From NCBI GenBank assembly GCA_944470555.2, contig OX104132.1:13401755-13465754 (forward strand): a stretch of DNA of 64,000 nucleotides, read 5' to 3'. The notes beneath the pieces were generated by a model. That model was not told the DNA's origin. It saw only the letters and a program-made list of their open reading frames with translations, and made no database searches. Source of the stretch: Heterobilharzia americana (taxonomy: Eukaryota > Platyhelminthes > Trematoda > Strigeidida > Schistosomatidae). Made by a program: the position numbers and the translations under genes. Positions 12,372 through 23,449 of the stretch are shown here, in pieces (position 1 is the stretch's first letter; each line of letters opens with the position of its first letter).

Positions 12372-12998
12372 AAAACCTTTTGTAAATGCTTCAGTGATGG
12401 ACTTAGTGAAGCTGGAAATGAGTGCAAGAAGCCTGATAATATGAATCATGTTACGTCAATGGATGAGAACGATTTTCAACCCTTCATTACCCATCATGGT
12501 ATAGTAATTGATGCAGACATTCAGTCAGATCATGTTGATAAAAACCATGAAGTACTCGTCGAAAGTTTAAAAAATGAAGTAACGCATCCAGCTTTTCTAC
12601 AGCCACACCTTACAATGAATATCCTCAAGAAGTTCTCAAGGAGTACCAGTGCAAGCCCAAACATCAACGTCAACAACTGCACACGTACTCAAGGGGGTTC
12701 AGTGCCCTATGAACACGCACCAATTGACCTAGTCGCTTCTCATGATAGTGGATTACTTTATCAAAGACGATTTATTTCCATGCAAGAAAACCGACACCAG
12801 GACTGTCTACAAGTCAGCTGTACTTCAGTTGACCAATACCATCGGAAAGAAAAGCCTGCATGTTATAAGTGGATCAATGATATCAGGATTGATATTTCAC
12901 TCAAAAAACCTTGGATTTCTCTTGGTCGTTTTATTATATTCCTAGATAAAACATTTCAGAATTTGTTCCATTTTGAGATTTCTTCATGTAGGCAATAA
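12372..12998 (+). CDS. Unrecognised ORF, about 205 codons open
   Basis: An open frame runs from about 12,372 through ATG 12,441 to a stop at 12,996-12,998 (185 residues from the ATG). Composition looks protein-like, with varied codons and no low complexity. A second + strand frame (12,742-12,945) opens over its distal part, which may mean a frameshift. No signal peptide, membrane segment or known domain is visible. Sequence before 12,372 contains stops in this frame. It could be an exon, a processed pseudogene or part of an unidentified retroelement; I cannot choose between these. Confidence 0.35.
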   Translation, partial: KTFCKCFSDGLSEAGNECKKPDNMNHVTSMDENDFQPFITHHGIVIDADIQSDHVDKNHEVLVESLKNEVTHPAFLQPHLTMNILKKFSRSTSASPNINVNNCTRTQGGSVPYEHAPIDLVASHDSGLLYQRRFISMQENRHQDCLQVSCTSVDQYHRKEKPACYKWINDIRIDISLKKPWISLGRFIIFLDKTFQNLFHFEISSCRQ

Positions 12999-12999
12999 G

Positions 13000-13470
13000 A
13001 ACGTGTAAGAAACGTATGGAAGAATAAGAAATAGGTATTACAGTTGAGGAGGCCGAGTTTCAACATTTGGCTGTAGCTTTCAAGACTTTTGAGTTTAGAG
13101 TTACATAAGAAACCAGAGAAACATATCCCGGAGTAACCGCTTATTTTATTGATTGAGTACCTATCTAACGATGCTAATTTACATCTAATTAAAAGTTAGG
13201 GTGTTGGGGATTTAAGTAGTGGCCCACTATTAGCATATGTACACCTAGATTAAAACATACCCATGGGTGAGTTGCAAATTTTTGAAGAAGGAAACGCACT
13301 AGTAGTTGTTTCATTACTCGGAATGATTCATCATGAATAAAATTTTCAGGAAACATTCGACATCCGGTTATCAACCTCCATTTCACCATTTACAAAAAAT
13401 CTGTGTGTGGGCTGATCTAACTGATAACTTTGGGTCAAACTTAAACGTGATTGGCCGTCAGTTTTATCAT
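13000..13470. other. No gene recognised
   Basis: Unannotated AT-rich stretch between the unknown ORF and an RTE fragment; no motif recognised. Confidence 0.4.
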
Positions 13471-13477
13471 TTATTAA

Positions 13478-14900
13478 TTGTCCCTTGGGCTCCTAATGGA
13501 ACATAGGGCTTCAGTAGCGCGTCGTCATTTCGCTCTCTTCACCCCAGTCTTTTCAACCTGGCTCCACGACTGCTCACAAGCTTTCATTCCTTCCTCATAC
13601 GATCTCTTCCATGTCACCCCCTCCTCGGACACCCAACTCATCGTTTCACATTTTGGGTTCCACTCGACGACCTGGCCTGGCAAGTGATGTCCCCAAGTGG
13701 TCTTCTCAGTATATGCCTGATCCATCTCCACTTTCTCCTGCATATTTGTTGAACAATGGGTTCTTGGTTAGTTCGTTGTCCGGCCAGAGTTTCTATTTGC
13801 TTATTCTTATTGTTCTGGACATTTGATCTTCAGTGTCAGTATGGAATGAGCGTAAGCCGCAGCTGTTGGTGTATGTCTGCAGTTTGTTGGAAATACTTTT
13901 CGTAACACACCAAGTCTCTGAAGCATCACATGGAAGCACTGACTTGACATTAGTGTTGAGAATCCGGATCTTGTAGTTTATGTTGAGTGCAGTAGATCTC
14001 CACAGTGATTTCAGATTGATGAAGGCCTAGCTTGCTGTCTTTCCGACCCTGGTTTTGACATCCTCGTCTGTTCTGTGCCACCTGTATTTGAGACGATGCT
14101 GCCTGCTGAGGTAGGTGAAAGAGACGACTTCCTTTAGATTTTGCCTGTTGATGGTGACTGGCACCTGTTGTTGTTGTTGTTGTTGTTGGTTGGATATCCT
14201 CATCACCACTGTCTTCTCTACTCTTTTCATCAATCAAACAGTGTGTACCCATCTCTTCACACCAACTCACAGTTGTCTGTTGCATGATCCAGTCCGGTAC
14301 AGTCGACCACATTCAGGAAAATGATCGGTGATAGTAGGCAGCAAACTTGTCCTACTCCTTCCTGTCCACTGTCTTCACTTCAAACACATCACTCACCTTT
14401 CCATTGTGTTCTCAATCAATTGACATGTAGCCTCATCACATAACATGTAGTTGCTGTTCAATGAGGTTGATAAGGGTTTGTGGCACTAAAACCGTAGTGT
14501 TGAAGCAGCTGTCTGCCAATTTACTTCTCGGTCAATGCTGTCGAAGGCGTTTTCAAAGTGGATGAATTTGAGGTAAATATTTAGTTGACTGCTATTCTAT
14601 ATTCTGTTCTATGATGATGATGTGTAGCGTGGCGTTGAAATTTGATTTGTACATGATTTGTTTTTCTTGAAGTCAGCCAGCCAGTCAGCCAGTCAGCCTG
14701 TTTTGGTCGTAATTTTGAATACAGTGCATCTTTTAGTCTCTCCAGGATGATGTGGTTTAATATTTTGCTCGGGTAGATAGGAGTATGATTCTGTGCATCT
14801 TCTTGTTCTTGTACAGTCTTATATCACCCTTCTTTTAAGGTTTGACAAGGTATTCCTTCTTCCAACTGGCAGGCAAGTGATATTTATTCCCAAGCACTAC
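13478..14900 (-). pseudogene. RTE-clade LINE fragment, decayed
   Basis: Minus-strand relative of the RT ORF at 25,378-26,840 and, more closely, of the element at 57,340-60,840. The latter shares peculiar stretches such as the region near 14,470-14,560 (against 58,480-58,600) and the CAGC-rich spot at 14,673-14,700. It covers the 3' end (13,478) to upstream of RT motif A (about 14,880) and is 5'-truncated. Many stops and indels are present. Confidence 0.75.
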
Positions 14901-15004
14901 TTTAACTGACATAATCATTGATGAAAGGGCCATATATGGTGTTGAAACTGTATGTACTCATTGAATTCTCCTTGAAGAGAATAAAATTTACCTTCAGATG
15001 CTTT

Positions 15005-15190
15005 TGCAAGCTAACTCAACTTATGTGCATGATGGGTCGTGGCTAGCAGTGGAATCTGGGATGCACATTTCGTCCTATTTGGGACTCGTCAGCTGGATGT
15101 ATCTGCTTCCCAGTGAGTGTTGTTCCCACCGGGACTCGGACTCTGGAGGGATCGCTTCAAACGCCAACTTGTTTACGGCGCGTGATACAA
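15005..15190 (-). repeat. Sm-alpha-like element, minus orientation
   Basis: On the minus strand: a tRNA-like segment with B-box-like GAGTCCGAGTCCCGG (near 15,125-15,140), then GGGAACAACACTCACTGGG, then a hammerhead. The other end is truncated or too diverged to see. Confidence 0.7.
15041..15108 (-). ncRNA. Hammerhead ribozyme, core intact
   Basis: On the minus strand, core CUGACGA (complement of 15,086-15,092) is followed by a perfect stem II (GUCC/GGAC, loop CAAAUA) and GAAA (complement of 15,068-15,071). Stem III has two pairs with loop GUGC, and the cut would follow AUC. Stem I keeps four of six pairs because TGG has become CAG on one side. Core residues are intact; weak stem I may reduce folding. 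Confidence 0.7.
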
Positions 15191-15284
15191 ATGATAATTG
15201 CCTGTTTTATGCTTTACTAATTGGGCCTGTCTACATTGTATACCTTTGGATATTTCAATTTAGAATTTAATGGAAATGATTGAC

Positions 15285-16310
15285 TCTAGAAGGTCACTTT
15301 GGGAACCATTAAAATAACCAATCATATTTTTTCATTTTTGAAAGAGCCAAATATTCAACCGAAATTTAGAAACCTAGTTGACTGTTTCATTATTTGTTGT
15401 GGGGATCACAAAAGTCACCCTTGAAAATAAGCCTATGATCGATAAAAGTTACTCTGATTACCCTCCTAGTAACTGGTCAGATAACCGATTAGGTGTAGCT
15501 CTTTTCTTCAATATTACTTTCCTAGGTGAAATGGTAAAACCTGATTGTTTATTGAGTGACTTTATGCGTCATATTAGCAACTACCGCAATAAGCAATCAG
15601 GATTCAGGATCCCGGCTAAATTGCAGTAACTCTAAAGACTACCTACTGTATCAGCAGTTGAAACGACCAATTCAACTTCTTTATTCTATGAAAATCTCCC
15701 TTTCCAGACGAAATGAAGAAACGTAACTGATTATTTAAGTCATTGTTAGGGTCATCATTAAAGTCATTCTTAGGAAGGTAGTTTTTCATAAAATAAAAGT
15801 AACTGATTACCTCAGCAGTTGTTAGGGTGGCCTTCCAAGTTAGCTTGAGTTATTCAATGGCAACTTTACCAACTAATCAGGCTTCTTTGTTTTGAATGAG
15901 CGGATGTTTTTCTCTGCATAATGAAGAAAAACCTGACTGGTCACCTGAGTAGTTGGTAAGGCGAACCTTAGAGTAACTTAGTTTCCTCTTGTGCCATGGG
16001 TTGCCACCTCCTTATGTGAGTGACTCTATAACCACTCTAACAACTAGTAAAATAACCAATTAATTTTCTTCATTTTATGAAAAAATGCTAATTCAGCGGA
16101 AATATAGGAGTCTGATTGGTCAGATTGGTGGTTGTTACGGTGGCCTTTTAGAGTCACTGTTTACTATGGACTATGATTGACTTTGAAGGTTATCAGGTTT
16201 CGGTAATTCGTCTGGGATGGTATTTTTTCTTAAGTTAAAGATACGTAATTGGTTATCTCAGCAATTGTAAAGATGACCTTAAAAGTCAGTCTGCAATGTG
16301 ACTGACGGTT
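15285..16310. repeat. Cluster of degenerate fold-back modules, about 110-130 bp each
   Basis: At least four diverged modules in both orientations share the signature '(A)CCAAT-TTTCTTCATTTT-ATGAAAA' and its inverse 'TTCATAAAATAAA-GTAACTGATTACCTCAGCAG'. Examples lie near 15,310, 15,785, 15,880-15,970, 16,045 and 16,230. Single modules recur at 28,365-28,510 and 38,740-38,870. No coding capacity is supported. The unit and family are not known to me. Confidence 0.6.
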
Positions 16311-17120
16311 TTAAATGTGATGCACACAGCATTAGTGGTTTGATGACATCTATGCTCATCGCAGGTTACCTTAGATAAATCAGAGTGGTATAAATAATAC
16401 ACAGCAATCTGATCGTGCTATAGGCGGTCAAAGACCACAATGTACTGTACAGCTTTTTTTAATCAATACCTCATATATTAGATGAGTCATACACGTGACA
16501 GGATAAAGTGAATATCAAAAGCCTTTATGTGACAGAAGCAAACTGGATATTGAACATGCACATACACAAAAAACAGCTAGCAAGACAATAACATACAAAA
16601 AACAACATAGAATCATTGAAGCTATTTTGCCTACGAGAATAAATTACACATTTTCAGTCCCCAACACAATAATTGATGAATCAAAGGAAAGCGCTTTAGA
16701 TATAACAATGCCGAAAATAGCTTGAAGTAATGCCTCTTCATAAGCTTCTTCTTTTTCTTCAAAGCGTAAGGTGTAGTCTGTTTAAAATTTAACTACCAAG
16801 TTCCAAATTTCTCTTCTCTCAGTGATAATATCAGCCCACCTATTCGACAAAATGCTCATTAATCAAGTACACTCCTACGAAGTCTCACCAGAAAGTTATA
16901 TGACACAGCTAGCTGAAGTCAATAAATTTTCAATACAAAGAATTAAATCAGCAGGTTTTTGATCAAAGAGAATGTATATGACACTGTACTCTGGTCATAA
17001 GAATACGACGTTGAATACTATGACTGATCTTTATGGATTGAAGTTGTTCAGTAGTACGATTCTGTAAAAACTTAGGTGAATCAGATAGGTCCGAAATTGT
17101 TTTCTTATTAGAACAGTTTC
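16310..17120. other. No gene recognised
   Basis: AT-rich sequence with no supported exon or repeat. Lysine/serine-rich short frames near 16,740 look like chance. Confidence 0.4.
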
Positions 17121-17129
17121 CCAAAGTAT

Positions 17130-17520
17130 CACATGTTCATGATGGATCGTGGCTAACAGTGGAATCCAGGATGTTCATTTCGTCCTATTTGGGACTCGAT
17201 AGCTGGATGTACCTGCTTCCCAGTGAGTGATGTTGTTCCCACCGGGATTCGAAATCGGGGGTGTCGCTTCACACGTCGGCGCGATAGCCACGATAGCCAC
17301 TTCTTGTGTGACAGGTATAGTTTTAGTATAATTGTTTTTATATCATACCGTCGTTGATTGGACCGGATTGATCGGTCTGTATAAGATTCCACTGTTAGCC
17401 ACGATCCATCATTAATACAATTACAACGCAGGCAATATCGAGGCATCCGCTCAGGAGCCCATATGCCAATAGTGACCGACCAATTCGGTCCAATCAACGA
17501 CGGTATCATATAAAAACCAT
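17130..17520 (-). repeat. Sm-alpha-like element with decayed hammerhead and partial inverted end
   Basis: A minus-strand hammerhead remnant lies at 17,151-17,216, followed on the + strand by a B-box complement (CCGGGATTCGAAATCGGG near 17,240), a tRNA-like body, and a truncated inverted end with ATTCCACTGTTAGCCACGAT (near 17,386). The order repeats the paired-end plan of the elements at 5,955 and 30,340, but the right hammerhead is missing. Confidence 0.68.
17151..17216 (-). ncRNA. Hammerhead motif, core mutated
   Basis: Stem I (ATCCAG/CTGGAT), stem II (GUCC/GGAC) and GAAA are all kept, but the core reads CTATCGA instead of CTGANGA, so G5 and A6 are altered. It is expected to be inactive. Confidence 0.6.
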
Positions 17521-18109
17521 CATACTGAATCATGTGTTCGTTTGATATTTTGATGATCCTACATCAGTTTACTGATAGACTGTATAGTTTAAGGATACTT
17601 TGTAAATCACTTCGCCTTTTCTTAAAACTCCAATTTCGGTCTAACCGTAGGCTTGGTTACTCCATTCACTTGCTGCCTGATAACAAGTTATCCGGCTAGA
17701 TTATATTGGCTACAGATGCGTTTCCTGAATGATATTCCTTACAGCTAAAAACATGAGACCTGTACAATCATTCTCAGTGATTCTAAAGTAGTTGCGCAAT
17801 AATCTTTTAGACAGTGGAAATAACGAGGAGGGCAAGGAGTTTGACAAGGTGGAAATTGTTGCTAGATGAGAAATGCGGATATTGAGTGCCCACTTGATAG
17901 GTAGACATAAAGAAGGTGAAGAATGAGACAAAGGTCATAATAAAGGTGATAATAAAAAACTAACAAATTATAATGAAATCGAGAAAAGGACGAAAGTTTT
18001 CAAACTATAGTACAATAAGAGACTGAATATACTTATATTCCATGTAGAGATAAGGTTTGAACTGGCGAAATCCCAGTACTTCTGTTGTGCACAACTGTCG
18101 AAGGAGTAC

Positions 18110-18870
18110 TCCTTTTGAATGATCTCATTTGACTCTATAAATGACACTGAAGGAAGTCTCTGGTTGATCTATACGTCCAGAGTTGACCAAATATTGAACA
18201 ATTGAACTGTTAATCGATTTACATTCTCCCGTCGACAACCATGCAGGATAGTGCTTAGAGATACATTTGAAAAGTGCACACTTTGTACGGTCCATGTAAC
18301 TAGCTCCATGGAAGCAAGTAAATTTGTAGACATATATTAAGGTGGAGCAAAGCGGTAACTTGTCCTTAACGCACCCAGAAACCAATTGCTGACTAGAGAA
18401 ACTGATCTCAGAGAAGACTGTCTTCTCCAGAGATCTGGACGGTTGATTCTCCAGTTTCTCTGCTACCGTATCACCTTTGAAACCAGCGTTCATAAACAAG
18501 GTCCTCTTTGGAACTGTGAGTACTTGCTCCGTATTCTGTTTTAACCTTAAGTTCTTTTCAGTTAATCTGGATGGGTAACTTTTGTAGTTTGTCTAATTCA
18601 TAACCGATAATATCACTTGTACAGATTCTCCTGATTCTTGAAGATAAAGAATGAACCAGATTCCTTTTTCTGCTAATAGGCACCCAGCTATGGAAATGCA
18701 AGTATTGTCCATTCAGTGTAGGCTTTCTATAAATTGATCTCTGAAGAAAGCCATCTGGTCTCCATTTCAATACGACACCTAAAAAATGGAATTCTGAGTT
18801 GTCTTCAAATTTTAATGTGAAGTTGATCGATGAGTAATAACCATTGAACATTTTTAACTACAGTCCCAAT
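18110..18870 (-). pseudogene. Penelope-like element fragment: RT thumb plus GIY-YIG domain
   Basis: On the minus strand the first ORF (18,851-18,558) carries FHFLGVVLKWRPDGFLQRSI followed by YRKPTLNGQYLHFHSWVPIS and KRNLVHSL, the conserved post-catalytic RT segment of Penelope-like elements. The second ORF (18,499-18,125) carries a GIY-YIG-like stretch (YVYKFTCFHGASYMDRT) and HYPAWLSTGECKSINSSIV. The frames are separated by stops. Order RT then endonuclease is the normal one for these elements. The copy is 5'-truncated and inactive. Confidence 0.78.
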
Positions 18871-18879
18871 ATCTATATT

Positions 18880-21180
18880 TTGATCACATAAAATGAAGTT
18901 ATGAGGTTAGATGAATTATGATCTTGTTTTCATTCTCAATGAGAATACTTAACGTCGGTATCCATGTGTTTCCAAATGATTATACATTCATGATAGTATG
19001 AATATCAAAAATTTGATAAAATTAGTCATTCGGTGACTAAATGGTGAGGCTGTTCAGTGTATGGTGCTTAGCGCTGATCGAAATTCATCAATCAATAAAT
19101 GTTCTGCAACCTATTCAACTCTAGACTTTTACCTCAGAGGAGGTAAATAGAAAAAAAACATAGTTGTAATGATGGGAAAGAATAGGAAAAAGAATGCAAG
19201 AGAGAATGGAGATTAGAATAAAGAGTGAGTAAACCCCTTTGCTTGGTTCAACTTTGAGTAATTTAACCTAGAAGTCGTAATCACTGTTTCTAAAAGCCTC
19301 CGGAACTGAAACCCGGAAGCTTAAACATCTATGACAAACGGTTAGCAAATACACGGGTTACTATTAAAGGAGTCTAGGGAACCCGAATTTTTTTCTAATA
19401 TACCCCAGCTTCAGTTAACATATGACGTCGAGATATTTGACTGCCTGTTATATGCAACGTATAACTCAACTCCTTCAGTCGACTCAGTTCAACAACTATT
19501 TTGAATGAGTCACCTTCTTTGTTTAAGACTTGGTGCATAACTAAGAAATTTCTCAATTGATGGTTCCTCTGTATGTCAGCAATGCTCAAAAAGCCCTTTT
19601 GATTTGATACTTCGAATTATCGTATATCTCTCACCTCTAATGATTAGTGTCTTATAGTTGCTGAGCAGGACCAGCTTACAGCATGCCCATACTTCAACAA
19701 GAATTTGAATATTTCTTTGATCTCAAAATGGAATAGGTCTGGAGGTATAAAGGTTACTGCTGATAGTTAGGATACTGCGACTAATGCACCATACGCATAA
19801 CAAATGGAATATCCTCACATGAAGTCATAGAACAAAGATGTGACAGTGGAAAAGTTCTTCCCTTCTATCATCTCATTTTCATAAGTTACACAACAGTATT
19901 TATGTTCTGCAAGGTTAACTGAGATTGATCGGATAATGATATATTATTATGAAAAGTTGTAATGCAATCAGATTAGTCTGTAAGGAATGTGCTTTCCTGC
20001 TGACGAATGGATCTGTAAAAAGCTGGAAATGACCACTGCACTCACCGATGCCTATTTCTGGTCTCTGTTTGTACGTCAACTAACTGCGGTGTCATGTATA
20101 AATGATGGTTAGAATCAGTCAACAGGAAGTCTTAGACATAGGCTTCGTTTTTGTTGACATTTATCAGTATCATTATTTGAAGGCACAAAGGAATTGATAT
20201 CCTCACCAACCACCAATTATCTGTTGTATCCGTAGCCAGTAGGAATAACAGCCACAACCAGTCAATCTGAAATGTCCTTCCCATGTCTGTCTTTGTTCTC
20301 ATTCTTTGACATTCCGATCAAGCTGCCTAGGCTTTAAGGCTATATACACTTGCCATGTATTTTACTAAATACAAATGGATTGTGCATTGTGTCGGCTAGT
20401 CATCTAAGTTCGTCTTCTCTCTGCGTCAGAGGATCAACTCGTACATTGCAATTTGGGGGGATAATAATAGTTAGGACCAGCGTTTAAGCATTACTTCCAA
20501 TCCGTTAATCATAGGACTTAAAGGGAAATACAAACCGAAGTTATAACCCAAACATCGGTCAAACCCTCAAGACGACTAATCAAGTTTGGCCTACTGCTAA
20601 ATATTTGAATTTCAAAGTCTAATAATTGAATTTTCCTTCATTTCTTTCAACTTGGTTTGAATTAGAATGGAGAAAAGATGATTGTGTTATGTATGTCGAT
20701 ATTATGCGAGAAGATGAAACGAATCTGTTGTTTACTTCACTCGATTGATTAGATTTTAACGAATTGACTCCGTTGAAATGAGTTCTCATCACGATTTGAC
20801 ATCATTCAGAAAATTATTGTCAACCTGAAATCCCTAAATAGGTATTTTGTACTAGTTAGAGTTTCTTCAAATCTTAGCTCCTACAACCATATATGCAAGT
20901 GAGCCCAGGATTATTCTGTCCTGCAATGAACTAATTACTGACTGTGTAACTAATGGGTTTGATGGAATTCAGTAGTTCACATTTAGTAGATTCTGTCAGT
21001 CTTTAACATGGTGTAATTGAGCATCATCGACGAGATTCCGAGCGTATTCCTAACTTAGTCAACTCTGTAGGTCACAGATTTTTATTGTAACCGTTTTGAA
21101 GTCAGTCGTGAGTGAACACAGGATACTAACCGCTTAGGGTGATTTGTACACGAATGATAGAATTCACAGAAGTAATAATC
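18880..21180. other. 2.3 kb with no gene recognised
   Basis: No exon with a domain, no element ends and no RNA gene could be supported. ORFs are under 70 codons. It may contain old unrecognisable repeats. Confidence 0.4.
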
Positions 21181-21189
21181 ATACTAATA

Positions 21190-23096
21190 ATCAATTTATT
21201 CTGAATGACGTTTGGTACAATTTGGAACTCTCAGCATGCAGTGTTACACACTAAGATCTCTACTCCTTTACAATATTTCGAGTGGTGTTTATATAGAAAT
21301 TTAAATCATGTAAATAATATAAGTAACAAGAAAAAAAAATACACATTCATGGCCAAAATAATGGAAAGATTGATTATTTATCGTTATAAAGTTGCTAAGT
21401 TAGTTCTGTTCTCTAGCACCTTTGTCACTAGTCAATCAAGTCTTTGACTGTTTGGTTGAGTCGTGTTGGAAGATAAAGACTGCTTGGTTGAGGTTTACGA
21501 GAGGAAAGGAATCAATGTTTAAGGATTTTTAGTGACATGGATGAAAATCGATCACAATGGCGTAGATGAATTCACTCCTTCACATCTTCTAAAACTTGAG
21601 TGTTTCCACTGACCTTCATCTTCAGACTATTTATTCTGTCAGCAACTTTCTGTACTCTGATGTCGCCATCTTTCTATCCACCTATTCTTTGTATACTACT
21701 GTAGAATGTGGCAACTTGAGCTGATTCACCTGTGTGCAAGGATCTACATTGAAACTGTCTATCTCTCCGTCTAACACTTGTTTTCTCACATAAAATACGT
21801 TCTAGGTAATAGTGAGCTAAATTCTTATACTTATCTATTTGAGCTTACAGTCTTACATAATTTCTTGTTCTTCTCCCTGAGAAGACATTAGCAGACAGCT
21901 GTGAATGAATTGGATACTCAGTATCACTGAAAATTACTGTAGCTACCTGCTCGCCAGAATTTTAATGTCTGTCAACTACAGCCTTAATCAGTTGCACCAG
22001 ACGCACACCACACATCCTAATGACACAACTTTCAAAACCACCCCTACCCAATATATAGCATAGTCTTCTTTAGTAGACCAGTAAAAATCAACGCGGAACA
22101 ATAGAGGAGAATAGGTAATATGCAGGAATTAATAAACTGTAAAAGTGGAGGTTGAGTTATACTAGAGAACCTCAGTTCCCTCATGTAGAATGTTGAACGA
22201 AAGACCTTTTGCAAGTCAATAAGATGAGAGATGAGATGGGAGTAAAACTCAATCCAAGATAGTTAACACTAGATTCACTTTCTGCACAAATACCATCAAT
22301 GCATCAGCCGTCAGGCGAACTAAACAACTCACACAAGTCTCGTTTACGCCTGAGACTAAAATTAACAGTCTGACATTCTTACGAGGGTTTAACTTGAGAC
22401 CATTTGAGAGAGAGAGGGAGAGGGAGAGAGAGAGAGAGAGACTACTGGTCAACTACACACAAAAACCCATTCAATTTAGAGCAATGTAAGTGACAGTTGA
22501 CTAGATAGAATAGACACCGTCAGGTCATCAGCATGCTTAATAGAATTATTTTCAACAGAAATGAGGTAAACTATGCAGAAAGAAAGAAGGAGAAGAGAAA
22601 TGGAGAAAGTACTGCACCTCGAGGCACATCAACTTCAGTAAGCAATGAAGTGGAGTGCTTCCCCCCTCACAGACAGTATACTGTTGCCTTTTAGAAAAAT
22701 AAGAGTACAACAACTCTGCAATGCATGACTCAGTATGAGTAATGGAAAGCTGATTTACGAAGAGTAGTCTAGGGACAGAGTCGAAGACTGATGAGTAATC
22801 GAAGAAGGCACAACCAACATACTTAACATCCTTGTCTACACTGGAAACAACATCACGATGCAAGACTGTGACATCATCTGAAGTACTTCTCCTATGTTTG
22901 TTGGCGAATTGTTTTTGATCTTTGAAAACCTTGAGTGAAGGTTGAGACACAAGGAGGAGTGATTTGTACATTGTCTTGAGAGGTGGGGAAGTTGAATCAG
23001 TGGGTTGAAACTGTGATCTCCTTCCAAGCAGTGGATAATGAGTTATTGCGAAATATTGAAGCATTGAAGATACATGCAAGAGGATGATGTTTTCTA
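21190..23096 (-). pseudogene. CR1/jockey-like LINE fragment, RT domain, copy 2
   Basis: Nearly identical to copy 1 from 21,880 to 23,096, including the same frameshift between RT motifs A and B and the same HADD in place of the usual (F/Y)ADD. Copy 2 has about 370 bp more between its 3' end (21,190) and the shared block, so copy 1 looks internally deleted there. The 5' junctions differ (23,087 against 8,003), which argues for two truncated insertions or a duplication with differing breakpoints. Confidence 0.72.
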
Positions 23097-23359
23097 AATA
23101 TAATACTGGGAACACCATCAGAATGTATTCTTTGGAGGTTGGATTCAAGGATTTACGACATTTGAATGAGTCATTTGTAATGAGACTGAGAAAGCAGTTA
23201 TGTATTTGACTGTGGACATTAGGAGGGATTAAACCAGCTTGCCGATGTATAAGTCACTTGTTTACTCACAGACATCCAAACAAGCCTCTTTTGTTATCTG
23301 TTTTCAATCAGTAAGGTCTTTAAACTAACAGAATCGGAGGTTGATGTGTTATCCTAGAA

Positions 23360-23440
23360 TGCATAACGAACATACTTAACACCTTTGTTGAGACTAGAAA
23401 CAATATTGTGATGCAAGACTGTGGCAGCAGAGAATTTGTT
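23360..23440 (-). pseudogene. Short extra LINE fragment
   Basis: The stretch AACATACTTAACACCTTTGT followed by GAAACAATATTGTGATGCAA parallels the motif A region of the neighbouring LINE copies (22,818-22,866), more diverged. It is an older fragment of the same family. Confidence 0.5.
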
Positions 23441-23449
23441 AAATTATTA

